Positions 40,902 through 48,343 of a stretch of 64,000 nucleotides of DNA are shown here, piece by piece. Source of the stretch: Trichomonas vaginalis G3 (Eukaryota; Parabasalia; Trichomonadida; Trichomonadidae); assembly GCF_026262505.1 (NCBI RefSeq), contig NC_067204.1:21297300-21361299 (forward strand). The letters are read 5' to 3'. Position 1 is the first letter of the stretch, and each line of letters starts with the position of its first letter. The translations under genes were made by a program, and so were the position numbers. The notes beneath the pieces are model-generated. The model was given only the letters and a program-made list of their open reading frames with translations, did not search any database and was not told the origin of the DNA.

Positions 40902-41281
40902 TTTAAGTGAAGTTAAAAAGCGGTTTTTGACAGATGTTTATATGACACTTTTTGTTCAGCACAAAAAACTACTCGGTCAAAGTGTTGTCAGTTTTGTAAA
41001 ATAACCGTCCTATCTCATTCTATAAGGGGGAAAGTCTTCTCAAAGTATACTTCCTTGGAACGCCCGTAACTTTTCCTGTAGCGACGATAGACCCTTACTT
41101 GTCCGGACAAAGTTATACTATTTTGAGTGCTCTACAAAAAAAGTCAACGGCGACGACTCTCAAAAATTTTTTATGGGCTAGAGGGCGCAACGCGCCTGGA
41201 GGCCCATCCCAAGAAAAAAAAACTTCAGGGCTAGAGGGCGCAACGCGCCTGGAGGCCCCACTACCTTTTTTTTTTTTTCAA

Positions 41282-41410
41282 AATTATATTTTTATATATT
41301 ATTTTTCATATGTATAAATCATATAATCTATATCTATGCAAATCTCATCTAAATTTTTTTGAAACAAACCGCTACCATTTTATAATGGTCCATCTTAAAT
41401 TCATCATAAA
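41282..41410. other. MULE sequence resuming after element B
   Basis: AT-rich DNA between the T-run end of the palindrome and the hairpin array, starting with the AATTAT that also lies left of the palindrome. Confidence 0.5.
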
Positions 41411-42459
41411 TTCTGGTACATGTTAGTACCAGAGTCTTCAAATCTCAAACACTCTGGTACCAACATGTACCAGACGCGAGTTTCCAATGCCCTCGTACGA
41501 TTTTCTATTAAGATCTTCTTGAATGAGAAGGTCTTCATAGAAACTCGTACGAGGGCTTCTCTTTTAAATACTCTGGTACCTGCTGGTATCGGAGTCGACT
41601 TTACAGCCCTTTCCACAATTTTGAAGCTGGGGAAAGTTTTCAAGCAATGAAAGGGAAGCTCTCGCTATGAGGTGAAAATCTAGAATTTTTACCTCATAGC
41701 GAGTAATCCTTTGTTAATTGCTTGAAAACTTTCTTCAAATTATCAAAATTTCGAGGAAAGTTTCCTTGCTTCAAAGTAGAGATGGAGCCCTTTGAGCCAC
41801 TGCATATAGGTCAGTGACTCAAAATACTCCATCTCTACTAGAAATCGCCAAAATTTGGGTCGCAATCTTTGAAATGCGACGCAAGTTTTGGCAATTTCGC
41901 GAGGGACTTGCTCCATTTGGTGCATAGATTCACACTCTATGCACCAGATGGAACAATTCTTTCGCTGACAGCGGGAAACTTTGTCTGAATAGTTTAACAT
42001 TCAGACAAAGTTTCCGCTGTCAGAGAGGAATGGAAGGGTAAGAGGTATATATTCATAATGTATACCTCTTACTCTTCCATTCCCTCAAGAAAGTTCAAAA
42101 ACTTGGGTGCAATCAGAACTGATTGCACCCAAGTTTTTGAACTTTATATAAGGAATTGTTGGCTATGATGTACTGATCATGAATCAGTACATCATAGCCA
42201 ACAATTCCTTCGCAAACAGTGGGAAACTTTGTCTGAATAGTTTAACATTCAGACAAAGTTTCCCGCTGTCAGGGAGGGAATTAGAGGGTGGGAGATATAT
42301 AGATAGACTATAAATCTCTCACCCTTTAATTCCCTCAAGAAAGTTCAAAAACTTGGGTGCAATCAGAACTGATTGCACCCAAGTTTTTGAATTTTGTATA
42401 AGGAATTGTTGGCTATGATGTACTGATCATGAATCAGTACATCATAGCCAACAATTCTA
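41411..42459. repeat. Array of contiguous hairpins, 250-bp period (in MULE)
   Basis: Back-to-back inverted repeats with arms of about 8-28 bp and loops of 2-15 bp. The right half is two tandem 250-bp units, each of four hairpins: 41965-42023, 42025-42086, 42091-42144, 42150-42210, and then 42217-42268, 42274-42336, 42344-42391, 42403-42457. The hairpin 42091-42144 is perfect, 26-bp arms around a 2-base loop; 42150-42210 has perfect 28-bp arms. The left half holds older, imperfect hairpins (41412-41435, 41453-41475, 41489-41556, 41661-41703 nested in 41634-41732, 41776-41840, and one near 41909-41955). No gene is present. Confidence 0.9.
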
Positions 42460-42705
42460 CCTTTTAACCAAAGATAATTGATTCGTATGTAAAATATTAA
42501 GCTAAAATTTCTCTTTCTTTTAGTACACATTCTTCCATTTCGTGTACATGTATCATATATTAAGTACTAGTTATCTATTCTATATCCTTTATCCCAATTT
42601 AGATACTCAAAGATAATTCTTTTTCAGAAGAAAAAAAATATTTTCTATTAAACCGTTATTTTTTCAATGTGAGTTTTCAATTTTATTTTTCCTTTTTGCT
42701 GCTCA

Positions 42706-44385
42706 ATGCAACATCCTCCACCCGATCCTCCATGCGAGGTTGATCAAGCCATAGGATATTTAGAATATTCTCGTTTTGTTATAGCTGCAGAGCTGCATGG
42801 TAACATAAGATTTGTCAAAGACCCACAAAAACTATCAATTGGAACAGGAGTATTAATCTACCACCGATGCGAATACGAAGGCTGCCCAGCAGGCTTTAAA
42901 TTTATTAAAAATTTCGACAATTACATTTTTAAATCTGCAAACTTAACTCATATTCACTCAGGACCACCACCACAACATAAAAATACACCTACAAGTGGTA
43001 CTTACCGTGCTTGGATTAAAAAATTTCTCATGAATCACGGAAGTCCACTTAATGCAACACAAGAAGTCAACAAAACGCTTGAAATACCTAAAGATCATAC
43101 TTGTATTCACATGACTATGAAACAAACTGCAATCAATCAATTGAAATATTATTTACAACAAAAAGATCTTATGAGATCTTTACCAGACATATCTTTAAAT
43201 CAATTTCAATCTTTACAAAACTATGTTAATCAATGGGAAGATCAACATGATGACCTTATTTATTTTGACATTCAAGGTGAAGATACTGATTTTCCAGACA
43301 AATTGGTTTTTATTTACTCTGATAATGATATGATCTCTCAAATTCATGAAAAACCACCAATTTATCACTTAGACTCTACGTTTAAATTAATTATTCATGG
43401 ATTTCCTTTTTATGTATTAGCTACCAAATTTGCTAATACTCATTCTATCCCTTTGTGTTATTTTATAATATATCCAGATAATAGTGAAAATATTTCTTTT
43501 TGCTTAAGTAAATATTTTGAAACAACTCACACAGAACCTGAATTTATCATGTCTGACTGTGCACTAAACATTTTCAACGGGATTAGGAATTCATTTCCGG
43601 AGTGCAATATCTTTTGGTGCGCGCTACATGTAATACGCGCACTTAAAAAGAATCTCTCAAAGATAAATGATGAAGAGATTAGATCAGAAGTCGAAAAATT
43701 TATGAACATTTTATGTTATTATCGTGATTGCACAGAAGAAGATGCTGCAAAAATGTATAAAGAGCACATTATTGATAAAATTCAAGATCAATTGGAATTT
43801 AATCAATACTTTACACGTCAGTGGGACATTCATAAACAACAGTGGATAGCCGCTGCCAGACCAAATGAATTAACCGTTGTGAATAACGTTTCTGAATCTT
43901 TATTTAAAAAGATAAAATATCACGATTTTGGCTGCGTTAAAAATCAAAGAATTGATGTTTTTGTCAAAAATCTTTTAGAAGAAGTTGCACCCAATTACTT
44001 TTATCGTATTAAAAACGATTTACTTCAAACAGGTTTTATTCCTTCAATTAGAATTCGCGAGCCTCGATTGACAGATTATAAAACAAAATTGAAAAGAGAA
44101 GTTCAATCACGTTTATACCAAGTATTAAATTTTGTTCAGAATCAAGAAGCCAATTTGAATCCATTAAGATTTTTATTGGAAAATGCTGAAGAAAAACTTT
44201 CTCAAATAAATGAGAAGATACAAAATTCAATTACATATTTAAGATCGTTTGAAATTCCAAATGAATTGTTAGATACGTATATGTTAGAAATTAATGAATT
44301 TTGTTATAATTCTCCAGATTATATTTTAGAACATTTCGAAGAATTTTTGGAGGATTTCAAAGAAAAGAATAATTTAATAGACTAA
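42706..44385 (+). CDS. MULE transposase
   Basis: A 559-residue Mutator-like transposase. The N-terminal region has a WRKY/FLYWCH-type zinc pattern (C55, C60, H82, H84). The DDE catalytic core has D223 in YHLDSTFKL, D284 in FIMSDCALNIF and E397 in NNVSESLFKK. The MULE-specific C/H motif, WCALHVIRAL, follows the second aspartate by about 20 residues. The protein cuts and joins DNA at the terminal repeats of its element. The frame is intact and all three acidic residues are present, so the gene looks functional. A helical, charged C-terminus follows. Upstream the hairpin array ends 250 bp before the start. Confidence 0.9.
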   Translation: MQHPPPDPPCEVDQAIGYLEYSRFVIAAELHGNIRFVKDPQKLSIGTGVLIYHRCEYEGCPAGFKFIKNFDNYIFKSANLTHIHSGPPPQHKNTPTSGTYRAWIKKFLMNHGSPLNATQEVNKTLEIPKDHTCIHMTMKQTAINQLKYYLQQKDLMRSLPDISLNQFQSLQNYVNQWEDQHDDLIYFDIQGEDTDFPDKLVFIYSDNDMISQIHEKPPIYHLDSTFKLIIHGFPFYVLATKFANTHSIPLCYFIIYPDNSENISFCLSKYFETTHTEPEFIMSDCALNIFNGIRNSFPECNIFWCALHVIRALKKNLSKINDEEIRSEVEKFMNILCYYRDCTEEDAAKMYKEHIIDKIQDQLEFNQYFTRQWDIHKQQWIAAARPNELTVVNNVSESLFKKIKYHDFGCVKNQRIDVFVKNLLEEVAPNYFYRIKNDLLQTGFIPSIRIREPRLTDYKTKLKREVQSRLYQVLNFVQNQEANLNPLRFLLENAEEKLSQINEKIQNSITYLRSFEIPNELLDTYMLEINEFCYNSPDYILEHFEEFLEDFKEKNNLID

Positions 44386-44467
44386 AAAATTTATTATTTT
44401 TATTTATTGTGAATTTTAAATTGTCACTTTTTAAGTGTTACCCCTATTGAAAGTGTCACTTTTTGGG
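44386..44467. repeat. Subterminal GTCACTTTTT repeats of the MULE
   Basis: Between the transposase stop and the right terminal repeat lie TTGTCACTTTTTAAGTG, AAGTGTCACTTTTTGGG and GTGTCACTTTTTCGG. Tandem subterminal words like these can serve as transposase binding sites. Isolated GTCACTTTTTA words also occur near 15006 and 46485. Confidence 0.55.
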
Positions 44468-44491
44468 TGTCACTTTTTCGGAAATTCTTAT
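44468..44491. repeat. MULE right terminal inverted repeat
   Basis: Reverse complement of 15434-15457 with one mismatch. Confidence 0.8.
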
Positions 44492-44497
44492 ATACTC

Positions 44498-44578
44498 AAG
44501 TCTTCATAGAATTGTTTTGGTTGTATTGTGAATGTCTTAGCAAGCTTTCCTTGAGGAACATCTACATAGAACTTGAAA
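44498..44578. repeat. 81-bp direct repeat, right copy
   Basis: Same 81 bases as 15347-15427, inside the 5' part of the split gene. Confidence 0.85.
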
Positions 44579-45270
44579 TGTTGTTCCTTTCCGTGTTCTT
44601 GAAGTTCTTCAATCCAATTATATGTAAGTGGATAAGGATGAAACAGTTTCAGACGTGCGTATAGACTTTTTTGCTGTCTGGGACTGAATGTTTGAATAAA
44701 CTCGTCACAGAACTGTAAACCAATGATATTTGCTATATAAGGAAGCAATTTGAAGAAGAATTCTGAAAGGTTTGTTGGATTTTGAACATTATCTTCAAAT
44801 TTTTTGACGGCTTCAATAATATCATTGTAGAAATCTGAATAGTCATTTGTGTCTTTAATGCTTACGTTTTGTGGGTAATTCTTCATGAATTGTTCGAGTC
44901 TCTTGACTGCGTCCTTACGAATATCGCTTTCTTTTATTTCTGGTTCTACCAAATATTCTTCTTCTTCATGAGTAAGTACAATTGGAATTGTACCACAATT
45001 GGAAGTTTGTCTTTGTGTTTGCTGTGTAGTTTGAGAGGTTGAGACATGTGTGTGTTGTTCTGGTGCGTTTGAAGGTTGGTTTGAAGTAGAATTGGGTGGA
45101 ATTTGGTTTGAATTCGAATTTGAGTCTGATTGACCCTGAATTGTTGCTTCAACTGAAGGAGTAGGTTGAGAAACTGTAATAAACAGAAATTCATCAAAAG
45201 TGACAGCTCTCAATTTTTTGACATTTGTAAATTCTAAATTGAATGAGAAAAATGAAATAATATTAAGCAT
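44498..45270 (-). pseudogene. 5' part of a split, unrecognised gene
   Basis: N-terminal part of the gene whose 3' part is at 15061-15427. After a short start region it has an S/N/Q/T-rich low-complexity stretch (about residues 35-85), then an acidic helical domain (KRLEQFMKNYPQNVS, EFFFKLLPYIANIIGLQF). No family is recognised. The exact start is uncertain: a TTCTCATTCAATTTAG initiator-like word lies inside the first 15 codons, so translation may begin later. Confidence 0.55.
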
Positions 45271-45287
45271 AATACAATATTCTGTTC

Positions 45288-46559
45288 CATATTAAGTTCT
45301 GTCAAAATGTAAGCTATTCAATTCTATCGTCGGGGGAAGTATCACAAATCTATCAATTTTTTTGTAAAAGTATACAAAAACATATGGTGTTCAATTAGTT
45401 TATAATAATATAAATATTAAGATTATCAAAAATAAGAAAAACTAGGTTTTGAGAACACTTTTGAGATGATAATCAAAATATTTTGATTGAAAAATAATAT
45501 ATTATTTATCAGATCTAGAATGAATTTTTTCAAATTTAAAAATTCTGAAAAATAAACAGTTTTGTAAAGTAAAAAAAATGAACGAAAACTCGAGACCTCG
45601 TATTCCAAATGAATGGGTAAGATATATGTATGAAAAACTTGAAAGTGGTGAGTTAACTTACGCAACAGTTTTGAAACAATCATTTGGAGAAAGTTTCCCA
45701 GCTATCTACTGGGAACTAAAGGCTATGAGGCACTAGTATATAATCAGTGCCTCATAGCCTTTAGTTTGTTATTAAAAACGAGAAAACTTGTTCGAAATGA
45801 TAAACAATTTCGAACAAGTTTTCTCGTTTTAAGGAGGGAATTGTTCCTTATGATGCATACATTATAAATATATACATCATAAGGAACAATTCCCTCTCGA
45901 TAGCTGGGAAACTTTCTCTAAATAACTTATCATTTGGAGAAAGTTTCCCAGCTATCTACTGGGAACTAAAGGCTATGAGGCACTAGTATATAATCAGTGC
46001 CTCATGGCCTTTAGTTTGTTATTAAAAACGAGAAAACTTGTTCGAAATGATAAACAATTTCGAACAAGTTTTCTCGTTTTAAGGAGGGAATTGTTCCTTA
46101 TGATGCATACATTATAAATATATACATCATAAGGAACAATTCCCTCTAGATAGCTAGGAAACCCTAAATTAACTATTAATCTTAAAGATATCTCAAAGAT
46201 TAATATGTTTTTCTAAATAATTAAAATGTAAAATTTTGATTATGAACTCATCTCTAATATTTTGGCTCTTTAATATATTTGAATCATGATCTTTGAGAAG
46301 AGTTCTCAAAAGTATTCACAAAAGCTATTTTTCCTTGAAATTTAAAAATCCTGTTTATCATATATTACCAAATTCAATTCCCTACATATTTCAAAATATT
46401 CTATGAACATTTCAATTTTTGAAAAAAACATATTTTTTTCCAAATATATTTATTATCATATTTCTAATAATATTTCCTAAAGCGTCACTTTTTACTTCCT
46501 CGACGATTATTTCCCTCTCAAAAAATTCAATAGCTTACATTTTGACAGAACTTAATATG
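45288..46559. mobile_element. 1.27-kb inverted-repeat element with internal hairpin array
   Basis: Ends at 45288-45321 and 46526-46559 are 34-bp inverted repeats (CATATTAAGTTCTGTCAAAA then TGTAAGCTATT), 33 of 34 matching. A further ATCGTCGNGGAAGTA word is shared after a short gap. There is no transposase, so it is a non-autonomous element. Its middle is a two-unit hairpin array. No clear target duplication is seen. It lies just upstream of the split gene's start. Confidence 0.8.
45677..46155. repeat. Second hairpin array, 250-bp period
   Basis: Two tandem 250-bp units (CATTTGGAGA at 45681 and 45931). Each has hairpins with arms AACTAAAGGCTATGAGGCAC, AAAACGAGAAAACTTGTTCG and GAGGGAATTGTTCCTTATGA. 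A GGGAAACTTTCTCTAAAT/ATTTGGAGAAAGTTTCCC hairpin joins the units and is present once. The design equals the array at 41411-42459 in period, hairpin number and shared words (GGGAAACTTT, GGGAATT, GGAATTGTT), but most arm sequences differ. Confidence 0.9.
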
Positions 46560-46860
46560 TAACAATTCTAGATTTAATTATAATTAGGAAAAAGTTAGTT
46601 TTGAGAGTACTTTTCATAGGCATATAGAATGAAATCTTCTGAAAAATAATATCACATAAACTCATATTATTTTCTAATATATAACTATTTTCTATAAAAA
46701 TCAAATTCAATGATCTTAAAAGCGAAGGATAAACCTCAAAATTTACGAATATAATGAGTGGGAATATAATGCTTATCTATCATAAAACCATATGAAATAT
46801 CAATTTTTGCTTTACGCCTAATTTTTGACGACAATTAGCAAAAAATGTTAAATGTTAGTT
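46560..46860. other. Intergenic, partial similarity to the element on its left
   Basis: No gene. AGTTTTGAGAGTACTTTTCA near 46600 resembles GGTTTTGAGAACACTTTTGA near 45452, so an older duplication is possible. Confidence 0.4.
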
Positions 46861-47082
46861 AGTATACAAGTCATGGGTACTGTGGCACTGCGTTCCACCT
46901 TACCCAATACTTGTGAATTTGACACTTTACAAAACCGTTAACGTATATTTTATAACATGAACGTAAAAACTAATTTAACCTTAAATATTTACAAAGCCAC
47001 CCACTTCACTTCACTAACGAACTCACTAATGTAAAAATAAACGTTCTCACTATCGTTCTCACTAACGACTTCACTAATGTTC

Positions 47083-47367
47083 TCATAAATTTTCCTCAAT
47101 ATCTTCATCATCAGTGTTAACCCTATTGTAGTCATACTTGAAGCCATAAACTTTCTCTAACTTCTTAACGTACAATTTACATAACTTACCTTCGTCATCG
47201 TATGGTTTAATGATATAACTATTTCTATCTTTATACACAGTCAATGAAAAGTCAACTGGTCTCGGATGTATTTGAAAGAACATGTTATGCTCAGGAAGGA
47301 AGAATAAATGTTTAAATGTATGTTTGTTATACTGTGGAATTCGAATGAGTTGCTTTTGTTCTGTCAT
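47083..47367 (-). CDS. Small protein encoded in the terminal repeat (Maverick C)
   Basis: A 94-residue protein of unknown function (start MTEQKQLIRIPQYNKHTFKH, acidic end). The centre predicts beta strands (FSLTVYKDRNSYIIKPY). Because it lies within the terminal repeat, the intact element carried two copies; a decayed mirror copy starts near 63697. Preceded by an AT box with AAAATTTTTATTTGGATGTA. Confidence 0.5.
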   Translation of the reverse strand: MTEQKQLIRIPQYNKHTFKHLFFLPEHNMFFQIHPRPVDFSLTVYKDRNSYIIKPYDDEGKLCKLYVKKLEKVYGFKYDYNRVNTDDEDIEENL

Positions 47368-47454
47368 TTACATCCAAATAAAAATTTTCAGTAAAATAAA
47401 AAATAAATGATATCACCACCCTCACACGTATGAAAACATAGCACAAAAATAAAT

Positions 47455-47510
47455 TTAGGTGAAGTGGTGAGATTTCACCTCTTTTTTCACCTCTTTTTTC
47501 ACCCACTTGA
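47455..47510. promoter_or_regulatory. GGTGA/TCACC hairpin element
   Basis: TTTAGGTGAAGTGGTGAGAT followed by TTCACCTC and two more TCACC(T)-T-run words, directly after the stop of the 81-residue gene. GGTGAGAT/TTCACC form a stem. Possible transcription terminator. Confidence 0.6.
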
Positions 47511-47515
47511 ATTCA

Positions 47516-47761
47516 TTACTTTATAACTCTCTTCCTTGGTTTCTCCAACTCTTCTAACTTCTTCTTAAGTTCAGCAATGTTGTCCTCATGAAGTTTAATC
47601 TTTCTCAAAATTCCTTCTTTATCTAATGGTTGCTTTATCTTTCTAAACTGAACTCTACCATCCTTCATAGTATGAATGTAAAAACCTTCTGGAACCGCTC
47701 CTGATTTAATGTATTCTACCAAAAACTTTTGTTTCATTGCTTCAGTGACTTTAGTCGTCAT
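47516..47761 (-). CDS. Small hypothetical protein, 81 residues (Maverick C)
   Basis: Unknown. It has an N-terminal helical segment (MTTKVTEAMKQKFLVEYIKS) and a C-terminal basic coiled coil (NIAELKKKLEELEKPRKR). The ATG at 47761 is preferred over non-ATG extension; an AT box (AAAATTTTTATTTGATTGAA) lies directly upstream. Confidence 0.5.
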   Translation of the reverse strand: MTTKVTEAMKQKFLVEYIKSGAVPEGFYIHTMKDGRVQFRKIKQPLDKEGILRKIKLHEDNIAELKKKLEELEKPRKRVIK

Positions 47762-47808
47762 TTCAATCAAATAAAAATTTTAATATTAAATAAAAATAAC
47801 GTTATTTT

Positions 47809-48267
47809 TCAGTAAGGAAACGCAGGAGTTTTACGATTTATTTGAGGCGTAGGTTCTGGTTTAAATGTTGGAGTCGGTTTAGGAGTTGACTTTTGAACAG
47901 GAGTTTGTACTTCCATAGGTTCAGGAGTCATTGAAGGTTTTGCTTGTGAAGGCGTTGGTTTTGGCGAAGGTGTTGGAGTTTGTTTAACTTCAGCTATTTC
48001 AGTATTATTTATAACATTTGCTTTATTTCTTTTCAACATCATTACTGCTCCTGCTGTAGCTAGCAAACCTAGTGGGAGACCATATCTTATATAAGGACTT
48101 GACCAAATGCTATTTTTGACAGGAGCTGGTGGAACACCTAACCTTGGTGAGACTGCTCTTTGCCATTGTGCAGCTCGTAAGAAATATTCAATAGGTGCTC
48201 CATAATCGTTTGGTAAAGTTTGTTTCATAGATGGTGAAGGTTCGCGAGAGCTTGATGAAGAACTCAT
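47809..48267 (-). CDS. Single-pass membrane protein with proline-rich tail (Maverick C)
   Basis: A 152-residue protein with a serine-rich N-terminus (MSSSSSSREPS), a hydrophobic segment at about 62-82 (GLPLGLLATAGAVMML) followed by K and R, and a long tail of P, T and K repeats (TPSPKPTPSQAKP). It lies directly downstream of the capsid gene. Small membrane proteins next to capsid genes occur in Polintons and virophages as virion components; the role here is inference. Confidence 0.55.
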   Translation of the reverse strand: MSSSSSSREPSPSMKQTLPNDYGAPIEYFLRAAQWQRAVSPRLGVPPAPVKNSIWSSPYIRYGLPLGLLATAGAVMMLKRNKANVINNTEIAEVKQTPTPSPKPTPSQAKPSMTPEPMEVQTPVQKSTPKPTPTFKPEPTPQINRKTPAFPY

Positions 48268-48343
48268 TTATAAGCTTTAAAAATAAACGTTCATCCTTTA
48301 TTCCTCACTGTCGTCCGTGCTAAGTTATAGTCATCTAATCTTA

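Larger units (their letters stand above)
15599..41281. mobile_element. Maverick/Polinton element B: 25.7-kb head-to-head palindrome
   Basis: Two arms, 15601-28278 and 28603-41280, are reverse complements of each other and nearly identical; the 1117-residue proteins differ at one residue. A 324-bp unpaired spacer joins them. Each arm carries the same 11-gene set: large basic protein, major capsid protein, two small proteins, penton candidate, SF3 helicase, SSB candidate, small conserved protein, packaging ATPase, KilA-N protein and KilA-N/GIY-YIG protein. No polymerase B, integrase or protease is visible. A 6-bp AATTAT flanks both outer ends (15593-15598 and 41282-41287), fitting a Polinton-length target duplication. 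Outer ends are an A run and a T run. The left arm has about ten breaks and the right arm a few. The duplication is recent, unless it is an assembly artefact. Confidence 0.85.
15428..44497. mobile_element. Mutator-like element (MULE) containing the nested Maverick palindrome
   Basis: Terminal inverted repeats at 15434-15457 and 44468-44491 share ATAAGAATTWCCGAAAAAGT followed by GACA. The right end continues inward with more GTCACTTTTT words. The element's own DNA is 15428-15598 and 41282-44497, about 3.4 kb; the 25.7 kb between is Maverick element B. It carries a transposase gene at 42706-44385 and a hairpin array at 41411-42459. It interrupts an unrecognised gene. Confidence 0.75.
46861..47540. 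repeat. Left terminal inverted repeat of Maverick C
   Basis: Matches about 63535-64000 in inverse orientation, including the start of the 94-residue gene, the AT box, the GGTGA/TCACC element and the end of the next gene. The outermost 180 bp have no partner within the window. It includes TTCTCACTAACGA-type short repeats at 47000-47080. Confidence 0.75.

Noticed and set aside
15992-41004. Adenovirus-type maturation protease in element B
   Set aside because: No frame shows a plausible His-Asp/Glu-Cys pattern in the right context, including the 1117-residue protein; absence by eye is not proof.
41411-42459. Hairpin array as the MULE terminal inverted repeat
   Set aside because: Its arms pair locally, not with the other end of the element; the true terminal repeats are the 24-bp ends at 15434 and 44468.
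42706-44385. Host gene captured by the MULE
   Set aside because: DDE residues, the WCALH motif and the N-terminal zinc pattern identify it as the transposase itself.
45160-45185. Intron boundary in the split gene (TTTATTACAG before TTTCTC)
   Set aside because: It lacks the conserved trichomonad branch/3' motif ACTAACACACAG and has no matching 5' GTATGT-type site.
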